A stretch of DNA of 64,000 nt. Source: Pseudonocardia bannensis. GTDB taxonomy: Bacteria; Actinomycetota; Actinomycetes; Mycobacteriales; Pseudonocardiaceae. The stretch's first letter is position 1. Each line of letters starts with the position of its first letter. The DNA lies in assembly GCF_012911875.1 (NCBI RefSeq), contig NZ_JAAXKZ010000016.1, positions 1-64,000 of the forward strand, read 5' to 3'. Positions 34,635 through 44,057 of the stretch are shown here, in pieces. The translations under genes were made by a program, and so were the position numbers. Below the pieces are notes generated by a model, which worked only from the letters and a program-made list of their open reading frames with translations, was not told the origin of the DNA and ran no database searches.

Positions 34635-36020
34635 ATGCGTGCTCAGGAGATCGTCGAGCGGGTGCTGGAGCGCTCGGCGGCGCGGGGTGTCGCAGCCGGC
34701 TGCGTCGTGGTGGTCAGCGAGACCAGCGAGGCCGTGCTGCGCTGGGCGAACTCGACGATGACGACCAACGGGCACTCCACCTCACGGCGGCTGTCGGTGA
34801 TCTCGCTGGTCACGGTGGACGGCGGCACCGCGGCGGGCGTGGTGAGCTCGAGCGCGGCGATCACCGAACCGGCCGAGCTCGACGAGCTCGTCGCGGGCAG
34901 CGAGCAGGCCGCGCGGGACGCCGGGCCGGCGCGCGACGCCCAGCCGCTGCCGGAACCGGCCGGTGACGACCCGACCTGGACCGACCCGGCGGCGGAGACC
35001 TCGATCGCGGTGTTCGGCGGGCTCGCCGGCGGTCTCTCGGACGTGCTGGCCGGCGGTCTGCGCCAGTACGGCTTCGCCAGCCACTCGCTGACCACGCTGT
35101 GGCTGGGCACCTCGGCCGGGGTGCGGCGGCGCTGGGTGCAGCCGACCGGGTCCGTCGAGCTGAACGTGAAGACCCCGGATCTGAGCGGCTCGGCGTGGAC
35201 CGGGACGGCGACGCGCGACTTCTCCGACGTCGACGTGGTGGCGCTGGCCGCCGACGCCGGGCGCCGGCTCGACTGGGGCAAGCGCCGCGTCGCGCTCGAC
35301 CCCGGGCGGTACGAGACGCTGCTGCCGCCGTCCGCGGTGTCGGATCTGATGGTCTACCTGGCGTGGTCGATGGAGGGCCGCGCGGCCCAGGAGGGGCACA
35401 ACGCGCTGGCCGGCCCGGACGGCCCCCGGGTCGGGGAGAAGCTCACCGATCTGCCGCTCACGCTGGTCAGCGACCCGGCCGCGCCGGGGCTGGAGTACGA
35501 GCCGTTCCTCGTCACGACCGGTTCGGGCGACGGGATCAGCGTGTTCGACAACGGCGCCCCGCTGCGCCGCGTCGAGTGGGTCCGCGAGGGCGCGATCAAC
35601 GAGCTGGTCTACTCCCGTGCCGAGGCCGCCGAGTTCGGCACGAGGTTCACCCCGGCAGGGGACAACCTGCTGCTCACCGGTGGCTCGGCGGCGTCGCTGG
35701 ACGAGATGGTGGCCGGCACCGACCGGGGCCTGCTGCTGACCTGCCTGTGGTACATCCGGGAGGTCGACCCGGCCACGCTGCTGCTCACCGGGCTGACCCG
35801 GGACGGGGTGTACCTGGTGGAGAACGGCGAGGTCGTCGCCGAGGTCGGCCACAACTTCCGGTTCAACTTCTCCCCGCTCGACGTCGTGCGCCGCACCACC
35901 GAGGTCGGGGCGACCCGGCGCACGCTGCCGCGGGAGTGGAAGGACTGGTTCACCCGCGCCGCGATGCCGCCGATGCGGGTGCCCGACTTCAACATGAGCT
36001 CGGTTTCGCTGGGGCGGTAG
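34635..36020 (+). CDS. tldE: TldE/PmbA-type protease subunit
   Basis: This 461-aa partner of TldD lacks the HExxxH motif, as expected for the TldE/PmbA subunit, and shapes the heterodimer's active-site cavity. Recognisable stretches are LVTVDGGTAAGVVSSSAAI and GDNLLLTGGSAASLDEMVAGTDRGLLLTCLWYIREVDP, with the C-terminal GEVVAEVGHNFRFNFSPLDVV. ATG 34635 directly abuts the tldD TAG, so translation is coupled. Confidence 0.9.
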   Translation: MRAQEIVERVLERSAARGVAAGCVVVVSETSEAVLRWANSTMTTNGHSTSRRLSVISLVTVDGGTAAGVVSSSAAITEPAELDELVAGSEQAARDAGPARDAQPLPEPAGDDPTWTDPAAETSIAVFGGLAGGLSDVLAGGLRQYGFASHSLTTLWLGTSAGVRRRWVQPTGSVELNVKTPDLSGSAWTGTATRDFSDVDVVALAADAGRRLDWGKRRVALDPGRYETLLPPSAVSDLMVYLAWSMEGRAAQEGHNALAGPDGPRVGEKLTDLPLTLVSDPAAPGLEYEPFLVTTGSGDGISVFDNGAPLRRVEWVREGAINELVYSRAEAAEFGTRFTPAGDNLLLTGGSAASLDEMVAGTDRGLLLTCLWYIREVDPATLLLTGLTRDGVYLVENGEVVAEVGHNFRFNFSPLDVVRRTTEVGATRRTLPREWKDWFTRAAMPPMRVPDFNMSSVSLGR

Positions 36021-36145
36021 CGGCGCTGACGGAGTGCCGGGGGCGTGCGGCGTACCTCCGTCCCCGGAGGTGGAGTTGAGTGGAGGGCACGCGCCGATGA
36101 CGTCGCGGACGCCGATCGGGTTCCGTGAGCGGGAGGGCCGGGCCT

Positions 36146-36442
36146 TTGTCGTACGACGTGATCAGCGCGTACACCCTGGTGGTCGGTGACGACGACGGGC
36201 CGGCGACGGTGAGCGTCCACGCCACCGCGGACGAGGCCTGGCGTGCGTTGGACCGGGAGGTGCGGGCGCGGTGCGGGTTGCGTCCCCGTCCCCGCCGGGT
36301 CGCCGACGCCGACGCGGCCACCCGCTTGGCCGACGCCTGGCGGGCCGCCGATCCGGAGGTCCGGTTCTGGAACGTCACGGCCCACCGGTTGCCGATCCTG
36401 CTGCCGACGATCGCCCGGCGGCCGCTCACCGCGGCCCGCTGA
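36146..36442 (+). CDS. Unrecognised small hypothetical protein
   Basis: This 98-aa protein is not recognised. It reads SYDVISAYTLVVGDDDGPATVSVHATADEAWRALDREV and ends RLPILLPTIARRPLTAAR; it looks like a small globular cytosolic protein. I chose TTG 36146 because GGGAGGG lies 8 nt upstream; GTG 36125 is an in-frame alternative without a visible ribosome site. It is 125 nt downstream of tldE and converges on a membrane protein gene. Confidence 0.55.
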   Translation: MSYDVISAYTLVVGDDDGPATVSVHATADEAWRALDREVRARCGLRPRPRRVADADAATRLADAWRAADPEVRFWNVTAHRLPILLPTIARRPLTAAR

Positions 36443-36469
36443 GGCTCGGCCCGCGGGAACGGATCGGGG

Positions 36470-36877
36470 TCAGGACGCCGGCGGCACCGGATTGGCGGGC
36501 CGGCGGTTCTGCTCGGCGATCCGGTGCTGCACCCCGGCGGAGATCGTGACAGCGCGCCGGCGCTCACGGATGCGCAGCAGCACCAGCATCGAGACGCCGT
36601 AGGCGACGCCCACGACGACCAGCACCACGCCGAACTTGGTGACCATCGTCTGGAGGGCACCCTCCACGGGCACGTCGATGGTGGAGATGATCGCGAGCAC
36701 GCCGAGGGTCAGCAGGTGGAACAGGACCGTCAGGAGCTGGTTGAGCGAGTGCGCCGTCTCCTTGTTCTGGAAGACCTCCTCCAGGAACGGCTCACCGCTC
36801 ATGAACAGCACCCGTCCGACCGCGACTGTCAGTCCGACGGCGATCACGAGGAAGACGAGGTACTGGGCCGTGGTCAT
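36470..36877 (-). CDS. Unrecognised small membrane protein (three helices)
   Basis: This 135-aa protein has hydrophobic helices near residues 7-26, 45-66 and 80-101, then a basic tail rich in Arg and Pro. I do not recognise a family. AGGAGG six bases before the ATG supports the start. It lies between the TetR gene and the convergent small gene, with a 98-bp gap to the former. Confidence 0.65.
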   Translation of the reverse strand: MTTAQYLVFLVIAVGLTVAVGRVLFMSGEPFLEEVFQNKETAHSLNQLLTVLFHLLTLGVLAIISTIDVPVEGALQTMVTKFGVVLVVVGVAYGVSMLVLLRIRERRRAVTISAGVQHRIAEQNRRPANPVPPAS

Positions 36878-36975
36878 CGGGGTCCTCCTGCGTTCCGTGG
36901 CCGAGCGGACACTCTTAGTCAGGGAGGTACCCGATCTCCGGGGCGACTATGCCTGGCTCGCGTGGGAGGTGCGGT

Positions 36976-37515
36976 TCACGCCGATCCGGGCGGTCCGAGC
37001 AGGGCACGTAGCCGCTCGAGCAGGTCGTCCACCCCGAGGTCGTCGGGTAGCGGCGTGCCGACGAGGGTGCGCAGGTAGAGGCCGTCCCCGACGAGTTGGA
37101 CGAGCCAGGACAGGACCGGGTCGGTGATCTCGGTGCGCAACGCCGCGAGGCCGTCGGCGTCGACGACGGCGAGCGCGTCGTGCACCCCGGGGCGCCCGTC
37201 GGCGATCCGCAGCGCGGCGAGGTAGGTCCGGGTGAGCCCGCCGGGTGATCCTCCCCCGGGCGCGGAGGTGCGCAGGTAGTAGTCGATCGGGCCCTCGGCG
37301 GCGGTGCGCATCGCCTCGGCGTCGGCGGCGCTGCGCCGGCGCAGCCGGTCGAGGAGCCCGGCGGCGAGCGCGTCCTTGGACGAGAAGTGGTAGAGCAGCC
37401 CGCCCTTCGAGACGCCGGCGGCGGCGGCCACGGCATCCAGGGTGGCGCTCGCCGGGCCGCGCTCGATCAGGAGCGTCTCGTAGGCGTCCAGGACGCGGTC
37501 GCGGGCGCTCGACAC
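36976..37515 (-). CDS. TetR-family transcriptional repressor
   Basis: This 179-aa regulator has an N-terminal helix-turn-helix (TLDAVAAAAGVSKGGLLYHFSSKDAL, residues about 25-50) and a ligand-binding C-terminal domain. It is transcribed divergently from an MFS exporter, and a perfect 20-bp palindrome lies between them, so it most likely represses both genes and is released by an exported drug, as for LfrR/LfrA-type pairs. The start is GTG at 37515. Confidence 0.88.
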   Translation of the reverse strand: MSSARDRVLDAYETLLIERGPASATLDAVAAAAGVSKGGLLYHFSSKDALAAGLLDRLRRRSAADAEAMRTAAEGPIDYYLRTSAPGGGSPGGLTRTYLAALRIADGRPGVHDALAVVDADGLAALRTEITDPVLSWLVQLVGDGLYLRTLVGTPLPDDLGVDDLLERLRALLGPPGSA

Positions 37516-37578
37516 GACGTGAGTGTAGGCGACCTCACGTCGTCACCCGGCCGGTGGCCTGGGAATATCGAGCTTCTA

Positions 37579-37598
37579 TGTACCGTCTGGACGGTACA
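37579..37598. promoter_or_regulatory. TetR operator, perfect palindrome
   Basis: TGTACCGTC at 37579-37587 and its exact complement GACGGTACA at 37590-37598 flank a 2-nt centre. It sits 64 nt from the TetR start and 60 nt from the MFS start, between the divergent genes. Confidence 0.8.
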
Positions 37599-37658
37599 GC
37601 TCTGGCGTCCACCGACGCCCCCCACCCGCGCTCACGAGGCGCCGCTCGAGGACTCCGC

Positions 37659-39212
37659 ATGACCATCACGCTGCCGCGCACCCCGGCACGCCCGGCGCCC
37701 ACCCGCGCCGGCCGCCGGGAATGGCTCGCGCTCGTCGCCCTGTTCCTGCCGACCCTGCTCGTCGCGATCGACAACACGATCCTGAGCTTCGCGCTGCCCG
37801 CGATCAGCTCGGCTCTGGCGCCCAACGGCACCGAGCTGCTGTGGGTGGTCGACATCTACCCGCTGGTGCTCGCGGGGCTCCTGGTCACCATGGGCACGCT
37901 CGGGGACCGCATCGGACGCCGGAGACTGCTGATGATCGGCGTCGCCGGGTTCGGCGCGGTGTCCCTCGTCGCCGCGTTCGCCACCGACGCCACCCAGCTC
38001 GTCGCCGCACGGGCCGTGCTGGGCTTCTTCGGGGCGATGCTCATGCCGAGCACCCTGGCGCTGCTTCGCGCGCTGTTCGCCGACCGCGGGCAGCGCCGGA
38101 CGGCCCTCGCCATCTGGGCCACCGGCTTCGCGGCCGGGGCCGCGCTCGGACCCATCGTCGGAGGCCTGCTGCTCCAACACTTCTGGTGGGGCTCGGTGTT
38201 CCTGGTCAACGTGCCGGTGATGGTGCTGCTGCTGGTGCTCGCCGCGGTGCTGCTGCCCGAGTCGCGGATGGCCGCGCCGGGGCGGATGGACCCGTTCGGC
38301 GTGCTGCTGTCGCTGCTCGCGATGGTGCCGCTGGTGCTGGCGATCAAGCTGGTGGCGTGGAACGGCGTGACACCCGCGTCGCTCGGTGCGCTGCTGGTCG
38401 CGGGACTGGCCGGGCTGGCCTTCGTCCGGCGCGTCCGGGCGCAGACCCGAGCCGGCCGTGAGCCGGTGCTCGACGTCGAGTTGTTCGCGGCCCCGGTGCT
38501 GCGGCTCGCGGCACTGGCCAACGCGACGACCATGTTCGCGCTCACCGGGGTGCTGTTCTTCTCCGCCCAGTACCTGCAGCTCGTGCTCGGCCACACCCCG
38601 ATGAGGGCCGGCCTGCTGCTGCTGCCGGGCTTCCTGGCGACCGTGGTGTCCGGCCTGGTCGCGGCCCGGCTGGCCCGGTGGTTCCCGCTGCGCACGCTGG
38701 TCCCGACGGGCCTGCTGCTCGCCGCGGCCGGCTACCTGCTGTGCGCCCTGCTCGGCGCCGGTTCCGGCGCGGCCCTGCTGATCGCCGCGAGTGTCCTCGT
38801 CGGCGTGGGAATCGGGCTGTCCGAGACGCTGGCCAACGACGCGATCATGACCGCGGCACCGGCCGACCGCGCGGGTGCCGCCTCCGCCGTCTCCGAGACC
38901 GCATACGAGATCGGCGCCGTGCTCGGCACCGCCGTGCTCGGTAGCGCGATGACCACTGCCTACCAGAGAACGGTGCAGGTTCCGGCGGGTCTCGACCCGG
39001 CCTCGGCCACCGCCGCGCGGGAGACCCTGGGCGGCGCGGTCGACGTCGCGGCGGGGTCGGCCGGTCCCGCCGGGCCGGGTCTGCTCGCGTCCGCGCAGGC
39101 GGCCTTCGCGCACGGTGTCCAGCTGACCGCGGGTCTCGGGACGGCCGTGCTGGTGGCGGTCGCGGCCACCGTCGTGCTGGGCCTGCGCCGCTCCACCCCG
39201 GCCGCCTCCTGA
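37659..39212 (+). CDS. MFS multidrug exporter, DHA2 (14-helix) type
   Basis: This 517-aa transporter is a proton antiporter of the EmrB/QacA/LfrA kind. LLVAIDNTILSFALPAI, the GTLGDRIGRRRLL motif A and AGAALGPIVGGLL motif C are visible, with about 14 hydrophobic helices. Substrates are probably cationic drugs or dyes but are not predictable. I chose the ATG at 37659 (MTITLPRT); an earlier in-frame ATG at 37578 lies within the operator. Expression is presumably controlled by the divergent TetR repressor. Confidence 0.88.
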   Translation: MTITLPRTPARPAPTRAGRREWLALVALFLPTLLVAIDNTILSFALPAISSALAPNGTELLWVVDIYPLVLAGLLVTMGTLGDRIGRRRLLMIGVAGFGAVSLVAAFATDATQLVAARAVLGFFGAMLMPSTLALLRALFADRGQRRTALAIWATGFAAGAALGPIVGGLLLQHFWWGSVFLVNVPVMVLLLVLAAVLLPESRMAAPGRMDPFGVLLSLLAMVPLVLAIKLVAWNGVTPASLGALLVAGLAGLAFVRRVRAQTRAGREPVLDVELFAAPVLRLAALANATTMFALTGVLFFSAQYLQLVLGHTPMRAGLLLLPGFLATVVSGLVAARLARWFPLRTLVPTGLLLAAAGYLLCALLGAGSGAALLIAASVLVGVGIGLSETLANDAIMTAAPADRAGAASAVSETAYEIGAVLGTAVLGSAMTTAYQRTVQVPAGLDPASATAARETLGGAVDVAAGSAGPAGPGLLASAQAAFAHGVQLTAGLGTAVLVAVAATVVLGLRRSTPAAS

Positions 39213-39235
39213 CCGCCCTCGGGAGGCTGCCGGGG

Positions 39236-40192
39236 TCAACGGCGCACGGCGTCGTCGGCGAGCCGGGCGGCCAGTTCCCGCACCGCGGTGCGCAGCTCGT
39301 CGGGTCGTCGCACCGTGAACCGCCAGCCCAGGCCGGCCAGCAGCTGGGCCATCCCGTCCAGACGTTCCGCGCGGCCGCGTAGCAGCGCGCCGTCCGGGTG
39401 CTCGGCGAGCGCGCCGACGGTGCGGGGCAGCCGGCGCCGGACCTCGGCGACCGGGGCGTGCAGCACGACCTCGACCTCGCTCGCGTAGGGCACCTCGGCC
39501 AGCCTCGCCACGACGTGTCCCACCGCGTCGAAGCCGGCCGGCGGGGTGAACGCGGCGCGGGTCGCGCGGACGGCGTCGATCCGGTCGAGCCGGAACGTGC
39601 GCACGCCGTCACGCCGGTGGTCGTGTCCGGTGACGTACCAGCGTCCGGCGTGGAAGACCAGGCCGTAGGGGTCGAGCTCGCGCTCGCCGGCCGCACCGCT
39701 CCACGAGGTGTAGCGCAGCCGCACCCGGCGGTGGTCCCGGGCGGCCTCGCCGAGGGTGAGCAGTACGTCCGCGGACGGGGCGGTGCCGGGACGCGCGGCC
39801 GCGGTGAAGCCCAGCGTCTCGGCCACGGCCCGGGTCCGCTCCCGCAGCTCCGCGGGCAGTACCCGTTCGATCTTGGCGCGGGCACTGTCGACCGCGGGCG
39901 CGGCGGCGTGCAGCCCGCTCCGCTCGGCGGCGATCAACCCGAGCACCACGGCCACCGCCTCGTCGCCGCTGAGCATGAGTGGCGGCAGCTTGTACCCGGG
40001 CAGCAGCCGGTACCCGCCGTGCCGTCCGCGCGCGGCGACGACCGGCACGCCGATCTCCTCCAGGGTCCGGATGTGCCGGCGGACGGTGCGCTGGTCGATC
40101 TCCAACCGCTCGGCGATCTCCGGGCCGGTGAGTCCCGGGCGGGCCTGCAGCAGCTCGAGCAGGGCGAGGACCCGGCCGGCTGTCGGTGCCAT
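39236..40192 (-). CDS. WYL-domain transcriptional regulator
   Basis: This 318-aa regulator has an N-terminal HTH (LLELLQARPGLTGPEIAERLEIDQRTVRRHIRTLEEIGVPV) followed by a WYL-type sensor domain (RLRYTSWSGAAGERELDPYGLVFHAGRWYVTGHDHRRDGVRTFRLDRI in outline) and a WCX C-terminal region. It is divergent from the alpha/beta hydrolase gene with an 85-bp shared promoter region and probably controls it. The ATG at 40192 was chosen; the frame is open far upstream without similarity. Confidence 0.88.
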   Translation of the reverse strand: MAPTAGRVLALLELLQARPGLTGPEIAERLEIDQRTVRRHIRTLEEIGVPVVAARGRHGGYRLLPGYKLPPLMLSGDEAVAVVLGLIAAERSGLHAAAPAVDSARAKIERVLPAELRERTRAVAETLGFTAAARPGTAPSADVLLTLGEAARDHRRVRLRYTSWSGAAGERELDPYGLVFHAGRWYVTGHDHRRDGVRTFRLDRIDAVRATRAAFTPPAGFDAVGHVVARLAEVPYASEVEVVLHAPVAEVRRRLPRTVGALAEHPDGALLRGRAERLDGMAQLLAGLGWRFTVRRPDELRTAVRELAARLADDAVRR

Positions 40193-40277
40193 GCGGCGAA
40201 GTCTGTCAGAAATCAGGACGGGTTCGGCCCGCATTCGTTCGTACGGTTCTCCCATCGCGCCGGACGAGGAGGATGAC

Positions 40278-41015
40278 ATGGCAACGTATGTGCTGGTCCC
40301 GGGCTTCTGGCTGGGGGCGTGGGCGTGGGACGAGGTGGCCGCGCCGCTGCGCGGGGCGGGCCACGCGGTGCTCGCGTTGACGCCGGCCGGCCTCGCCGAG
40401 CGGGCCGGCGACGGACCGGACGTGACCGCCGAGGCGCACGTGGCCGAGGTCGTCGAGGTGCTCCGGGCGCGCGATCTGCACGACGTGGTGCTGGTCGGGC
40501 ACAGCGGCGCGGGCCCGACGGTAACCGCTGTGGCCGAGCGGGCACGCGAGCGGATCGCCCACCTGGTGTTCGTCGACACCGGCCCGTTGCCGGACGGGAT
40601 GGCCCAGATCGACTTCAACCCGCCCGGGGCGCAGGCGTGGATCGCGGAGCAGATCGCGGCGAACGGCGGCTGGTACCCGCTGCCGGCTGCCCCACGGCTC
40701 GCGGAGCTGGGCGCGAGCACGGCCGGGCTCGACGACGAGATGCTCGATCTGCTGCGCAGCTGCGCGACGCCCGAACCCGGTGGCGTGCTCACCGGCGGGG
40801 TGCGTCGCGGCACGCCGGACCCGAGCCTGCCCAAGACCGTCGTCGCGTGCAGCTTCACAGCGGCCGACGCCAAGGGCCTGATCGATGCGGGGGTGCCGGC
40901 GTTCGCGGAGATGGCCGGCCCGGAGTGGTCGATCCGCGAGCTGCCGACCGGTCACTGGCCGATGTTCTCCGAGCCCGCGGCGCTGGCCGGTCTGTTGGCC
41001 GGTCTGGCCTCGTGA
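40278..41015 (+). CDS. Alpha/beta hydrolase, EstC/salicylate-esterase-like
   Basis: This 245-aa hydrolase begins ATYVLVPGFWLGAWAWDEVAAPLRGAGH, the oxyanion-loop region of small esterases of the methylketone/salicylate esterase type. The nucleophile is the Ser of VGHSGAGP near residue 78. An acid residue near VACSFTAAD and the His of PTGHWPMFSEP near residue 227 complete the triad. GAGGAGG precedes the ATG. The divergent WYL regulator probably governs expression. The substrate is unknown. Confidence 0.82.
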   Translation: MATYVLVPGFWLGAWAWDEVAAPLRGAGHAVLALTPAGLAERAGDGPDVTAEAHVAEVVEVLRARDLHDVVLVGHSGAGPTVTAVAERARERIAHLVFVDTGPLPDGMAQIDFNPPGAQAWIAEQIAANGGWYPLPAAPRLAELGASTAGLDDEMLDLLRSCATPEPGGVLTGGVRRGTPDPSLPKTVVACSFTAADAKGLIDAGVPAFAEMAGPEWSIRELPTGHWPMFSEPAALAGLLAGLAS

Positions 41016-41049
41016 CGCGATCGGATGCCAGTGGCGTCCGCAGGCGTGA

Positions 41050-41220
41050 GCATCTCGGAGAAGGCCGCTGAACTGCTGCGACTCGCTGCCGCAGTCCCGG
41101 CTCGCGGAGCTCGGAGTGGCCCGCATCTCCTTCGGCCCGTGGGCCCGGCGCTCGGTGCTGACCCAGCTGGCCCGCCTCACGAGCGCCTGCTCGCCGGCGG
41201 CGCCCTGCCCGAAAGCGCCC
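41050..41220 (+). pseudogene. Possible remnant of a PEP-mutase/isocitrate-lyase-family gene
   Basis: One frame reads DSLPQSRLAELGVARISFGPWARRSVLTQLARL without a start codon or upstream homology. It resembles the C-terminal helix-strand end of PEP-mutase-family enzymes (LAELGVRRIS then a small-residue loop). A frame shift and 5' deletion are implied. The match is short and recalled from memory, so this is tentative. Confidence 0.25.
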
Positions 41221-41598
41221 TTCCGCTTACTGAATCGTGACACGCTGCGGTTTCGTCCTCGCGGAACCGCAGCATCGGTCTCGGTCCCCGGCTTCCGTCG
41301 CAGTTGCCCGAGAGCGAATCAGTGATGTCATCAGGTGACCTGCATAGTGGTAGATGCTGCCGTACCGAACGGCTTCGACCGACCATCGCCTCTCTGACCT
41401 GCGGCAACCGCCCTTCTGAATCGATTACATGATCGGTCCTGTGAGTGAATCGACAGTTGCCGACTGTGGGGGAATCCCTGGCCCACCGGTAACCTCTGGT
41501 CCCATCGTTTCCCCGCCACATCCGGCCGTACCGGGCCTGGGTGGGCGCAAGCATTCCCGCGGTCGGGTATGGCCCGGCCAGGTAGGAGACAGGACGAG

Positions 41599-43434
<1,836 letters not shown>

Positions 43435-43440
43435 CCCGCT

Positions 43441-43476
43441 CCCGGGCGGCGGTACCACGGCACCGCCGGTCCCGGG
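43441..43476 (+). terminator. Hairpin terminator after pckG
   Basis: CCCGGGCGGCGGT and ACCGCCG-gt-CCCGGG pair with one 2-nt bulge around an 8-nt loop, starting six bases after the pckG stop. There is no U-tract. Confidence 0.65.
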
Positions 43477-43490
43477 AATCGCTTGACCTC

Positions 43491-43523
43491 ACCGGCCCGT
43501 CGCGACCTCCGCGGCGGGCCGGT
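43491..43523 (+). terminator. Second hairpin after pckG
   Basis: ACCGGCCCG at 43491-43499 pairs with CGGGCCGGT at 43515-43523 across a 15-nt loop. It may back up the first terminator. Confidence 0.5.
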
Positions 43524-44057
43524 GGCATGACCCGGTGTGGTTCCTCATGCTCGTCACTGCGTGGTTCAACTCGATCGAGCCGCAGTTGCCCCCGGGGTGC
43601 CGTTCTTCCACTGATCACAGTTCGCCCGGGTGCCGGTGAGCGTGTTGTGCCGTGGCGATCGTCCACCGCAAGACCCGTGACGAGGCGACGTCCCCGGGCG
43701 TCGGCGACCTGGACGGCACGGGCCGGCGCTGAGCCGGTTGAGTGAGCCCGGGGGTGCGCCCTGGTCGGGTACCACGGAGCGTGATATAGGTCGCTCCACA
43801 GCGCTCTGACCAGCCGGTCCTGCTCGATCCGGACACACTGCCGGGTGGCTGGATCTTCTCGCCGAGTGACATTCGGGCGGGAATTTGACACCCTTCGGTG
43901 TGCCCAAAGATCGACTTTGCCCTCTGAGCGACGCGGAGAGTCACCATGCAGCGTCGCTTGATTGCGGTCGTGCACCATTGGGGTGGAACATCTCGGGGAT
44001 CTGCGCGATACATCCTGTAACCGCTGAGCACTCGGCGGCCAGGTGGAGGTGACGGAA
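43524..44057. other. Geneless stretch upstream of the 636-aa protein
   Basis: I see no convincing gene in these 534 bases. Short frames on both strands lack codon bias. The part from about 43850 to 44010 is less GC-rich and contains TTTGACA at 43885-43891 and the small hairpin GGAGCG/CGCTCC at 43777-43798. It is probably a long promoter or 5' leader for the next gene, or decayed DNA. Confidence 0.4.
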
